From a virus: 25,538 bases of DNA. Location: positions 1 through 25,538 of IMG/VR virus record IMGVR_UViG_3300030450_000541; one strand, given 5' to 3'. The position numbers and the translations under genes were made by a program. Positions 1-5,965 of the stretch are shown one piece after another (within the stretch, counting starts at the first letter, position 1; the number at the start of each line of letters is the position of its first letter). The notes under the pieces are model-generated. The model did not search any database. It worked only from the letters and a program-made list of their open reading frames with translations, and was not told the origin of the DNA.

Positions 1-333
1 GGGGCGCTGGTTACATTAAATTACTTACCTAAGATTCCGGGCCTTACAAGTGGAGAAAAGCAAGATATTACGTTCCCGGCTTCGCTCCTCGCCTCAAGTT
101 TGGCAAGTTTCGGATTAGATAAGAACGCTAAGAAAAAAGGTGATGGAACATTTGAAGTACCGCCAGAAGATAAGCCAATGACGAAAAAAGAAATGCAAGC
201 GATGATGAGTGAAGGGGGCGGAAACTATCAAACAATTAGGGTATTAACTCCAATTCAAATCCAAGGCGCCGAAGTAGTTAAAACTGACCCAATAACAGGT
301 AAAGAAATTGGCCCTGATGGAAAATTAATCTAA
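1..333 (+). CDS. Hypothetical protein, 5'-truncated at window edge
   Basis: The frame is open from base 1 (it reads GALVTLNYLPKIPG at the left edge) and ends with TAA at 331-333, so the true start lies outside the window. A TTG at 100 is an in-frame codon but there is no reason to prefer it as the start. The visible 110 residues are polar, with a Lys-rich patch (KNAKKKGDG), an acidic or Met-rich helix (MTKKEMQAMM) and a C-terminal DPITGKEIGPDGKLI tail. I see no membrane segment or known motif. Its stop overlaps the start of the next gene (TAATG), so it is the first visible member of a four-gene rightward operon whose other members are secreted proteins. Function unknown. Confidence 0.7.
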   Translation, partial: GALVTLNYLPKIPGLTSGEKQDITFPASLLASSLASFGLDKNAKKKGDGTFEVPPEDKPMTKKEMQAMMSEGGGNYQTIRVLTPIQIQGAEVVKTDPITGKEIGPDGKLI

Positions 334-827
334 TGAAAAAACTATTACCACTTTTGCTTTTAGCTTTTGCACCTCTACAAGCTAGAAGTGATATACATCA
401 CACTATTTCGGCATCTGCGAGTCTGACAACGACAGCGGCTGCAACTCAGGCAACCCGCGTCGGTTCAAGCTTTTCGATTTCGGGCACTGGGGTTGATACA
501 GCGATAGGTGACAACGCTGGGCAATTATCAGCGGGGACAATCACATCAGGAATATATAGCCCCGGCACTGTTGTTAGTACGCAAAATGCGACCGGAGGCG
601 AATCGTTTAGTTTTAGTTCTACTTATTTACAAGGCGATGTCGTCCCAACTTCGGCAATAACAACAGGCGCTGCCCCTAATTTTTCTGACATAATATCAAC
701 CGCCGCAGGATCAGCAGGTGACGCTGCAGCAACCTTAACTTCCGCGCAAGCCGTTGGCCTAACAGCCGGAGGGCCGGGTAGCCAAGTAGTTGGTCAAATA
801 ATTTCAGAAATAAAAATTACCGACTAA
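333..827 (+). CDS. Secreted Ser/Thr/Gly/Ala-rich protein of unknown function
   Basis: A 164-residue protein. The N-terminus MKKLLPLLLLAFAPLQA is a textbook Sec signal peptide, with likely signal peptidase I cleavage after A17. The mature part is low in charge, free of Cys and rich in Ser, Thr, Gly and Ala, as in extracellular beta-rich structural or adhesive proteins. The first mature segment contains an HHTIS motif (residues 22-26), echoed in the next two proteins. The start ATG shares its A with the TAA of the preceding gene, and the stop overlaps the next start the same way, so translation is probably coupled. I do not recognise the family. Export to the periplasm or cell surface is inferred from the signal peptide alone. 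Confidence 0.8.
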   Translation: MKKLLPLLLLAFAPLQARSDIHHTISASASLTTTAAATQATRVGSSFSISGTGVDTAIGDNAGQLSAGTITSGIYSPGTVVSTQNATGGESFSFSSTYLQGDVVPTSAITTGAAPNFSDIISTAAGSAGDAAATLTSAQAVGLTAGGPGSQVVGQIISEIKITD

Positions 828-1249
828 TGCGTTTAATTTGGTTGCTTATATTTTTTGCACCAATAGCAAAAGCAGAAAGGATTGTGCCCAATTTTCAGCA
901 AGGGGTATTAACTCAGCACAGTGAGACACGATCAGTTATTTTACGCGACGTGAAGCAATATGATATGAGGTCAGGTTATCAATTCACAGTAGGCGGCCAT
1001 AACGTAGCGCCTTCAACTTCTAATATTGCACCAACAGGTTTTACAGAACAGACAGGAACAATAGGCGGAACAGCTACAACTTATGTATTACCTGATTTAT
1101 CTAATAAACCTGCTTATTCAATCGTTAATCAAGGCGCGGCGTTCTCATATTATGAAACTCTAGAAACTCCCGGTATTCAGACTTATACTCACATAATTGA
1201 AGAACACACCATAGAAAGTATTACTGACAGTACAAGTACTTTTCAATGA
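827..1249 (+). CDS. Secreted protein of unknown function with C-terminal HTIES motif
   Basis: A 140-residue protein. MRLIWLLIFFAPIAKA is a Sec signal peptide with a perfect A-K-A signal peptidase I site after residue 16. The mature chain has no Cys and is rich in Thr, Ser, Gln and aromatic residues (YQFTVGG, AFSYYETLE). Its C-terminus carries two histidine motifs, THII (about 121) and HTIES (about 127), resembling the HHTIS and HTHTIS motifs of its two neighbours. It is joined upstream by a TAATG overlap and downstream by an ATGA overlap, which puts it in a tightly coupled operon. Function not recognised; a role together with its two secreted neighbours is inferred from co-transcription and the shared motif. 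Confidence 0.78.
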   Translation: MRLIWLLIFFAPIAKAERIVPNFQQGVLTQHSETRSVILRDVKQYDMRSGYQFTVGGHNVAPSTSNIAPTGFTEQTGTIGGTATTYVLPDLSNKPAYSIVNQGAAFSYYETLETPGIQTYTHIIEEHTIESITDSTSTFQ

Positions 1250-1929
1250 AGCGTTTACTATATTTAGCGGCTGTATTTATCCCTGTTAATGCTTCTTTTG
1301 CAAACACGATTAACACTACGAGTCAATCTACCGGGTCGGTCGTTAATCAAGCCGTACAAGTGGTGCCAGCAAGGCAATTTCAGTTTGCAATACAAAATAC
1401 AAGTTGCCAAGGTGCAACATTAAATATCAGCCCATTTCTTTCCACTACCTACGGTTTCGGCTCTCCTTACGAACCTTACTATACCCGCAATATATATTCA
1501 ACAAAAGATATAGTTGGCGATTTCGATGATAACGGGGACCCTATAGGTGACGGCGACCCAGATGAACCAAATTTAATATTAAGGACAGAACAAGTAAGAA
1601 CAGGAATGCAGGCAAGTAATACAAGTTTAAACGGCGGAATTACAGCAACCTTTTCTATACCTATAGGCAACCAATCAGCCTTGAAAAGTTGTAGAAAAGC
1701 AATGAAAAAACAGGTTGAATTATATGAACAACAATTAGCATCAAATAGATTAACGTATGAAATGCAACGCCTCGCCACCTGCGGCAAGCACCTTAAGGCC
1801 GGGTTAGTGTTCGTTGGTGAAATGGCTAAGATCTGCGCCGACGTTCGTTTAGTAACACCGCCCAACGTAGAACATACTCACACTATTTCTTTAACGGAGG
1901 CAAGTTCTTCTTCTGACGATAAAGATTAG
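1246..1929 (+). CDS. Secreted four-cysteine protein with acidic loop and coiled coil
   Basis: A 227-residue protein with a signal peptide (MKRLLYLAAVFIPVNASFA, cleavage probably after A19). The mature part has four Cys (54, 149, 179, 197), consistent with two disulfides outside the cytoplasm. It has a Ca-site-like acidic stretch GDFDDNGDPIGDGDPDEPN (91-109), a helical region with coiled-coil character (about 145-178) and a C-terminal HTHTIS (210-215) followed by a Ser/Asp tail. The ATG overlaps the previous stop (ATGA). The last 47 bases overlap, tail to tail, the membrane protein gene on the opposite strand. I recall similar exported proteins in marine cyanophage genomes but cannot verify this here. 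Function unknown; a secreted structural or surface protein is the most reasonable reading. Confidence 0.8.
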   Translation: MKRLLYLAAVFIPVNASFANTINTTSQSTGSVVNQAVQVVPARQFQFAIQNTSCQGATLNISPFLSTTYGFGSPYEPYYTRNIYSTKDIVGDFDDNGDPIGDGDPDEPNLILRTEQVRTGMQASNTSLNGGITATFSIPIGNQSALKSCRKAMKKQVELYEQQLASNRLTYEMQRLATCGKHLKAGLVFVGEMAKICADVRLVTPPNVEHTHTISLTEASSSSDDKD

Positions 1930-2500
1930 TTTTAATTTCTGAAGGCGTTAATTTCTTTTCTTTTTTACCAATTAATTTTTTTGCTCTAGTAATTAGCTGT
2001 TTAAATATCGGCTTTAAAGCTTTGGTCAAAATTGGCGTTAATGTCGCAGCGGTGACACTAATTACAGTCACGGCAAAAGTAGTACTTGCAACTGAAGCAC
2101 TTGGCAGATATTTATCAGCTATATTTGTCGGCCCCCATATCTCAACGCATTTCTTATTAATAACCTCAAAGCCAATTACCTTTTCTTTTGCTTTTGCATT
2201 TCTTATATCTCCTAATCTGTAGGCCTGATCTTTGGCAGGGCAATCAATTTCCTTTTCTTCTGGTAATACATCCTCACCGGGTAAAGCCGCATCAGGGGTC
2301 TTAGCAGGATCAGGCGGATTAGGTGTTGATGGATCTTGTACGAATTGGATTTTATTAGGGTTATATTCCAGCGGTGTATAAGACGGAATTAAAAAATCTA
2401 TCCCCGGCTTTTGTACGTTTAATTGTCTTGTGATATGGGGCGTATTAATTAAACTGTTGATCTTCGGAAGTTGTATCTTCTCTATCTTTTGAATTTCCAT
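1883..2500 (-). CDS. Membrane protein with proline-rich N-terminus, cyanophage-type hypothetical
   Basis: A 205-residue protein. The N-terminal half is Pro-rich and repetitive (IEKIQLPKINS; DPSTPNPPDPAKTPD). A middle domain holds two Cys (87, 118), and a single strongly hydrophobic helix follows at about 135-158. The C-terminus is very basic (RAKKLIGKKEKK, then LYRQKKNLPPLKK). The layout suggests a membrane-anchored protein with a positively charged cytoplasmic tail. The start is well supported by AGAGG just upstream of the ATG. It is the last gene of the leftward operon and overlaps the rightward operon end by 47 bases. I associate this architecture with hypothetical proteins of marine cyanophages, from memory. 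Role unknown; a lysis or envelope function is possible but unsupported. Confidence 0.8.
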   Translation of the reverse strand: MEIQKIEKIQLPKINSLINTPHITRQLNVQKPGIDFLIPSYTPLEYNPNKIQFVQDPSTPNPPDPAKTPDAALPGEDVLPEEKEIDCPAKDQAYRLGDIRNAKAKEKVIGFEVINKKCVEIWGPTNIADKYLPSASVASTTFAVTVISVTAATLTPILTKALKPIFKQLITRAKKLIGKKEKKLTPSEIKTNLYRQKKNLPPLKK

Positions 2501-2570
2501 CCTCTTTCTTCTTTATTAGCTCATCTTCTTTTAAGCGTAACAATGCCTCTTTGATTGCTTCGGCTTGCAA
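2445..2570 (-). CDS. Possible small helical protein, start uncertain (non-canonical or frameshifted)
   Basis: From a TTG at 2570 this frame encodes 41 residues rich in Lys, Glu and Leu (LQAEAIKEALLRLKEDELI), which reads as a genuine amphipathic helix. It fills the gap between the two membrane protein genes and overlaps the start of the 1883-2500 gene by 56 bases. No good ribosome site precedes the TTG. An ATG at 2582, five bases from the preceding gene's stop and in the usual coupled position, is in another frame; deleting one T from the TTT run at about 2571-2573 would join it to this helix (MGQFLQAEAIKEA...). Either a one-base error or mutation broke the gene, or translation starts at the weak TTG. 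Confidence 0.4.
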   Translation of the reverse strand: MQAEAIKEALLRLKEDELIKKKEDGNSKDREDTTSEDQQFN

Positions 2571-2584
2571 AGAATTGACCCATA

Positions 2585-2794
2585 TTAAAAAGGAAGGGCG
2601 GGGCCTGTCGATGTTGGAAGTTTTGGAACGGCTGGTAGTGGTATTAGCTTCGTGATCTGATTAGTCAAATAAGTTTTAGCTTTGGCTTGATTTGTTGGGT
2701 TCTTTGCGTAGAGATAAAGACCCGCGCCACCTGCTAATAAACCCACTATAAAGACAGTGTTAGCAATAACAAGGCCATCAATAATTTTTCTCAT
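2585..2794 (-). CDS. Small single-span membrane protein
   Basis: A 69-residue protein with a short basic N-terminus (MRKIID), one hydrophobic segment at about 8-29 (VIANTVFIVGLLAGGAGLYLY, slightly Gly-rich), an Ala/Lys-rich linker and a Pro-rich C-terminus (IPLPAVPKLPTSTGPALPF). Size and topology would fit a phage holin, spanin-like or accessory membrane protein, but nothing specific identifies it. It is unusual here in having a 100-base gap upstream, whereas most leftward genes touch or overlap, and no clear ribosome site before its ATG. Its neighbours are another membrane protein and a coiled-coil protein, a small-protein cluster of the kind often found at the end of phage late operons. Confidence 0.65.
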   Translation of the reverse strand: MRKIIDGLVIANTVFIVGLLAGGAGLYLYAKNPTNQAKAKTYLTNQITKLIPLPAVPKLPTSTGPALPF

Positions 2795-2848
2795 TTGTCA
2801 AGTGCTTACTATGAAGACATAATAAACGTAATACCTTGAATGGACTAG

Positions 2849-3019
2849 GTGAAAGAAATTATTAGAGACTCAATTATTAAAGCTCTACCTATAACTATTG
2901 GGATGCTTTCGGCTTTCGTTGTGGCCTTGATGCCTTTGTACCTATGTCTACGTTTCCTGTCTGTCCAAAATTCTTCACCAACATCTCAGCAAATTGAAGC
3001 CCCCCTTCAATCATATTGA
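2849..3019 (+). CDS. Candidate antisense membrane peptide (speculative)
   Basis: A GTG at 2849, directly after an in-frame TAG, opens a 56-codon plus-strand frame: a basic/acidic amphipathic start (KEIIRDSIIKALPITIG), a long hydrophobic stretch (MLSAFVVALMPLYLCLRFL) and a polar Gln/Ser/Pro tail. The first 46 bases lie in the unexplained 100-base gap between two leftward genes; the rest is antisense to the coiled-coil gene at 2895-3131. Its shape resembles a small holin or toxin-like membrane peptide. Against it: no strong ribosome site, and antisense of Lys/Arg-rich coding often looks hydrophobic, as a similar shadow frame at 2022-2222 shows. It should be read as a candidate only. Confidence 0.25.
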   Translation: MKEIIRDSIIKALPITIGMLSAFVVALMPLYLCLRFLSVQNSSPTSQQIEAPLQSY

Positions 3020-3131
3020 TTTTAGTATTAGCTTCATTTAAAACCGCTTGCGCTTGTATCTTGCGTTGTTTTTCTTTGTTTAATTCTTCTTGCCACTCAA
3101 GAGAAAGTTTTTGTATGTTTTCAATATTCAT
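2895..3131 (-). CDS. Small coiled-coil protein of unknown function
   Basis: A 78-residue protein. I prefer the ATG at 3131 (MNIENIQKLS), which overlaps the upstream stop as ATGA, over the one four codons upstream, because most genes here use this coupling. The sequence is almost entirely charged helix with heptad-like spacing (LEWQEELNKEKQRKIQAQAV), followed by MIEGGLQFAEMLVKNFG and a basic disordered tail (KASRPQRKPKASQ). No Cys and no membrane segment. Proteins of this look, following fibre genes, are common unknowns in marine phages; it could be a fibre chaperone or a small accessory protein, but the sequence does not say which. Confidence 0.65.
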   Translation of the reverse strand: MNIENIQKLSLEWQEELNKEKQRKIQAQAVLNEANTKINMIEGGLQFAEMLVKNFGQTGNVDIGTKASRPQRKPKASQ

Positions 3132-3454
3132 AGCACAATCCAAGTATCGCCTGAATCTATAGTAACGGTAATGGAGTTGTTGATTGTTATAGGGCCTGCA
3201 CTCATAGCGTTACAGGCTGCACCGAAAGTATCCCCGATTGTGTAGTTGGCCGTGACTGTTTGGCCGTTTTCTTGAAAAATTTTATCGTTACTTCCACCAG
3301 TTGCACCGCCGCCACCGCCACCAATTTCTTTAACCGTTCCTGAATCATTTATATAAAGTTTTTGCGCCGACGTATCTACCGCAACTTCCCCGCTAGCAAT
3401 GTCACTATTTGACGGGGTGCTAGTTCCTCTTTTTAATTTGATTGTGTTAGCCAT
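3128..3454 (-). CDS. Tail fibre/adhesin-like small structural protein
   Basis: A 108-residue protein. The N-terminus (MANTIKLKRGTSTPSNSDIASGEVAVDTSAQKLYIN, broken here only for naming) has the pattern of the phage tropism-determinant N-terminal domain: a K-x-K-R start, 'SGE(V/L)A', then a 'KLY' strand. A Gly linker (GGGGGGATGG) follows. The C-terminal domain has the ENGQTVTANYTI ... INNSITVTI ... WIVL pattern also present at the end of the fibre at 8398-9024. Start supported by an excellent AGGAGG eight bases before the ATG. The two-domain layout suggests a small trimeric fibre tip or accessory virion protein. Domain naming rests on pattern memory, not on a search. Confidence 0.75.
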   Translation of the reverse strand: MANTIKLKRGTSTPSNSDIASGEVAVDTSAQKLYINDSGTVKEIGGGGGGATGGSNDKIFQENGQTVTANYTIGDTFGAACNAMSAGPITINNSITVTIDSGDTWIVL

Positions 3455-3479
3455 GCCCTCGCCTCCTAATAGTTAGTTT

Positions 3480-5156
3480 TTAATATGTACCTCCATCAAG
3501 AGTAATGCCGTCAATCGTGCCGCCGTCAATGTTAACAGCGTCATTCGCTTGTGTTGCCATTGAACCAAGTCCTAAGCTTGTTCTTGCTGTTCCGGCTGTT
3601 TCGAGTACAAAATTGGAACCGTTACCAACAATAAAACCGCCGTCAGTTACAGCTAAACCAGCCACGTCTGCTAGTTGTGCGTCATAAGCTTGAACGTCTG
3701 TCCCAATTGTTAGACCTAGACTTGCTCTTGCTGTTGAACCAGTTTCTAAAACGAAATTAGAACCATCGCCGACTATAAAACCGCCATCAGTAACCGCTAG
3801 CCCTGCAACATCTGCTAACTGTGCATCATACGCTTGAACGTCTGAACCAATTGCTACGCCTATAGTTGTTCTGACCGCGCTTGCATTTGCATCATCAAGA
3901 ATTGTTCGAGCAAAGGAAGTTAAATCAGTTGTTGAGGCAGCCGTAGAACTGCTGAAATATGGGAGTTTATCTGTTGCTTGTGTTAAACCGGCTAAGTCAT
4001 CAAGAATATCATTATGTGCTTGTACGTTTGAGCCAATCGAAAGACCTAAAGAAGTTCTAACCGTTGCCCCTGATTCAAGAACAAAGGTTGAACCATTGCC
4101 AACAATAAAACCGCCGTCAGTTGTTGCTAAACCTGCAATTGCATTAAGGCCAGCGTCATAAGCCTGAACATTTGAACCAATCGCCAAACCAAGAGCCGTT
4201 CTCGCATCAGATGCACTTGTTGACCCTGTTCCGCCATTGGCCACCGCGAGGGTATTAGTTATCGAGCTTGCTCCCAAGTCAACCGCCAATTCCGTTGATT
4301 CAATTACTAACCCGCCATTACTTTTTAGATCGACACTTAACTCATTTCCCGACTTGTCGAGCCCATCACCGGCCGTGATTGTAGATCCTGAGAATTGTGT
4401 AAAAGTAAGGTTATTAGTTCCTACAACCGCGCTTCCAGTATTAGCAGTTTGGACATAGCCAATATCTTCAGAAACGGTACCAGATTGAACAAAGGTGAAA
4501 GCGCCTGCGGCGTCTGTACCGGCGGCCATGTCCGAAGATCGCGCCCATGAACCGGACTTACAAAGATAGATGCCGTTTTCACTAGCTGTACTTTGATTCT
4601 TAACTAAAACCCTTTCATCAGCACTAACAGAAACACCGTCTATCGTTTGGGTTCCGCTTAAAGTTATGTTTGCAGTAGTCGCTACTTTTACAGAGTCTTT
4701 GATGTCTAAACCCTGAGCTACTCCGTCTACGTAAGATTTAATCGCAAAATGAGCATCAGCCGTTGGGGTAACGCCACTGACCGGGTTGGTGGCCGAAGCC
4801 ATTTGATCAAGCCTGTTAACCCTTACGCCTGTATCAAAATCACTAATCTTTGTGTGCGCTATTGATGGAATATCAGCAGCTACTAAAGACCTAAATGTTG
4901 GCGCCGCTGCGCTTCCTGTAGTAGGGCCGCTAAGAATAGTATTTGCACTTCTTGTATCGGTCTTATTAAAGAAACCGCCACTTCCGCCAATAACTATTAT
5001 TGAACTTGCTTCCCCTGATCCATTATCGCCATAACCGTAATACAGTTTTAAGTCACCTGTATTTTCATTAAAGGCTAACTCTGAAGGCGCCAAAGTAGAA
5101 GGCGCACCCGCCGCACTACTAGATGCCCTTTTTTTGATTCTGATTGTGTTAGCCAT
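3480..5156 (-). CDS. Long tail fibre protein with tandem ~48-residue repeats
   Basis: A 558-residue fibre. Residues 1-60 are a tropism-determinant-like start (MANTIRIKKRASSSAAGAPS, then LAFNENTGDLKLYYG) ending in a Gly-rich hinge. About 140-258 is a beta-rich domain common in phage fibres (SYVDGVAQGLDIKDSV ... ENGIYLCKSGSWARSSD). Residues 319-524 form four tandem repeats of an R-T-S-L-G-L-x-I-G-S-D-V-Q-A-Y-D unit; repeats 1, 3 and 4 are 48 residues, and repeat 2 is divergent and longer. A short partial unit and a DGGTIDGITLDGGTY tip follow. The low-Cys, Ala/Gly/Ser/Thr-rich composition fits a trimeric beta-structured shaft. Three bases separate it from the upstream gene. Probable receptor-recognition component. 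Confidence 0.85.
   Translation of the reverse strand: MANTIRIKKRASSSAAGAPSTLAPSELAFNENTGDLKLYYGYGDNGSGEASSIIVIGGSGGFFNKTDTRSANTILSGPTTGSAAAPTFRSLVAADIPSIAHTKISDFDTGVRVNRLDQMASATNPVSGVTPTADAHFAIKSYVDGVAQGLDIKDSVKVATTANITLSGTQTIDGVSVSADERVLVKNQSTASENGIYLCKSGSWARSSDMAAGTDAAGAFTFVQSGTVSEDIGYVQTANTGSAVVGTNNLTFTQFSGSTITAGDGLDKSGNELSVDLKSNGGLVIESTELAVDLGASSITNTLAVANGGTGSTSASDARTALGLAIGSNVQAYDAGLNAIAGLATTDGGFIVGNGSTFVLESGATVRTSLGLSIGSNVQAHNDILDDLAGLTQATDKLPYFSSSTAASTTDLTSFARTILDDANASAVRTTIGVAIGSDVQAYDAQLADVAGLAVTDGGFIVGDGSNFVLETGSTARASLGLTIGTDVQAYDAQLADVAGLAVTDGGFIVGNGSNFVLETAGTARTSLGLGSMATQANDAVNIDGGTIDGITLDGGTY
3585..4202 (-). repeat. Four tandem fibre-shaft repeats
   Basis: Within the long fibre gene, repeat 1 spans 4059-4202, repeat 2 3873-4058 (divergent, 62 codons), repeat 3 3729-3872 and repeat 4 3585-3728. 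Repeats 3 and 4 share the identical protein core VQAYDAQLADVAGLAVTDGG. At DNA level, a 37-codon comparison shows 21 synonymous codon differences against two amino-acid changes, so these are not recent copies despite near-identical protein. Confidence 0.85.
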
Positions 5157-5159
5157 TGT

Positions 5160-5390
5160 CTAAAATGATCCTCCGAAAACGAGTTTTAAACGGGTTACGT
5201 CGTCGTCGGCTTTGAACTTGCCGGCACTACTGTCATAATAGACAACGCTGCCATTAACCTTTGCCGAACTATCTAAATCAAAATCTGATGTGGCGCCTTG
5301 TGGCCCTTGCGTCGCGACAGTAACAACAGTTGCATCACCTTCATCAACGGTGACAGTGTTTTTAGTTTCTGTGATATTTACTTGTGTCAT
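5160..5390 (-). CDS. Small fibre-associated structural protein
   Basis: A 76-residue protein: MTQVNITETKNTVTVDEGDATVVTVATQGPQGATSDFDLDSS, then a KVNGSVVYYDSSAGKFKADD segment and an RLKLVFGGSF end. The N-terminal alternating Thr/Val strands, a short collagen-like GPQGA turn and the 'VNGSVVYYDS..GKFKADD' hairpin are elements found in the shafts of phage fibres. The coding start overlaps the upstream stop as ATGA. It probably forms a short spike or adaptor within the fibre array. I do not recognise a named family with certainty. Confidence 0.7.
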   Translation of the reverse strand: MTQVNITETKNTVTVDEGDATVVTVATQGPQGATSDFDLDSSAKVNGSVVYYDSSAGKFKADDDVTRLKLVFGGSF

Positions 5391-5728
5391 GTCGTTGTGT
5401 ACCCCTCATCACACGTTACTACGCCTTCTAAATAATATTCTTTTTTACCGGAGGCATTAACTAACAAGACATCGTAATATGATTTATCAGGTAAGATAGT
5501 TGTTTGATCGACTGACAGAGAAATATCTATTGTCCCCGCTGCCCTATTGGTATAAGCAACAGTCCAATCAGCGTACTTCTTGGTGCGATTTTGATTCCAG
5601 CTTTGCACCGCTGCACTCCAATTCGTAAGGTTAATTGCAGTACCGCCAGAATCCTTGAAAATTAATTGAATCGAATGATCAGACCGCCGTTGAACGGTCA
5701 TGTTATACGTTCCCGGTCCTATAGCCAT
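5387..5728 (-). CDS. Beta-sandwich virion/baseplate-like protein
   Basis: A 113-residue protein. The pattern MAIGPGTYNMTVQRRSDHS (a QRRSD..IQLIFKDSGGTAINLT strand pair), then WNQNRTKKYADWTVAY and DKSYYDVLLVNASGKKEYYLEGVVTCDEG, matches small Ig-like beta-sandwich domains seen at the N-terminus of baseplate or fibre adaptor proteins (similar in layout to BppU N-terminal domains). It is preceded by a 42-base gap containing a short motif shared with the 8363-8397 gap, so it may head its own expression unit. Likely an adaptor that docks fibres; function inferred from fold pattern and location only. Confidence 0.7.
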   Translation of the reverse strand: MAIGPGTYNMTVQRRSDHSIQLIFKDSGGTAINLTNWSAAVQSWNQNRTKKYADWTVAYTNRAAGTIDISLSVDQTTILPDKSYYDVLLVNASGKKEYYLEGVVTCDEGYTTT

Positions 5729-5729
5729 T

Positions 5730-5768
5730 TGCTATGTCGGCTTAGTAATTTCTATATTTAGTTTAGCG
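5730..5768 (-). promoter_or_regulatory. Gap motif pair shared with 8369-8387
   Basis: The 42-base gap before the 5387-5728 gene carries, on the minus strand, CGCTAAACT (5768-5760) and CGACATAGCA (5739-5730). Both exact words recur in the only other gap within the fibre array, in swapped order. Function unknown; a regulatory element or a recombination scar between exchangeable modules are both possible. Confidence 0.35.
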
Positions 5769-5770
5769 GC

Positions 5771-5965
5771 CTATTCTGCGGCTTCTGGAACTCCGCCATC
5801 TGCTACCCATTCTAGGTACTCTTGGTAGTCTGTGTTTTCTGTGTCAAATGGTATACAAAGTACTACTCCGTTACTTTCTGCTTTAAAAACACTTGGTTCT
5901 CCTTCTTTTCCCCCAATTGTGACTATTGGAGCTAATTTATAAATAGGATTTGTAGGATAAGTCAT
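5771..5965 (-). CDS. Small acidic fibre-associated protein
   Basis: A 64-residue protein with the order TYPTNPIYK, a short beta segment, NGVVLCIPFDTENTDYQEYLEWVADGG and VPEAAE. The 'IPF...NTDYQ.YL.WVA.G..P' core is a pattern I know from small proteins that follow tail-fibre genes in many phages; it resembles fibre assembly or attachment proteins. The start is coupled to the upstream fibre by an ATGA overlap, supporting a partner or chaperone role for that fibre. Single Cys, no membrane segment. Confidence 0.7.
   Translation of the reverse strand: MTYPTNPIYKLAPIVTIGGKEGEPSVFKAESNGVVLCIPFDTENTDYQEYLEWVADGGVPEAAE

Noticed and set aside
1479-1865. Minus-strand 128-codon frame opposite the four-Cys secreted protein
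   Set aside because: Cys- and Leu-rich with no ribosome site; the plus-strand frame has a signal peptide and coupled start, so this is its shadow.
1929-1990. Rho-independent terminator between the convergent operons
   Set aside because: T-rich runs are present but no GC-rich stem precedes them in either direction.
2022-2222. Plus-strand hydrophobic 66-codon frame
   Set aside because: Lies entirely opposite the membrane segment and basic tail of the 1883-2500 gene; hydrophobicity is explained by antisense of Lys-rich codons.
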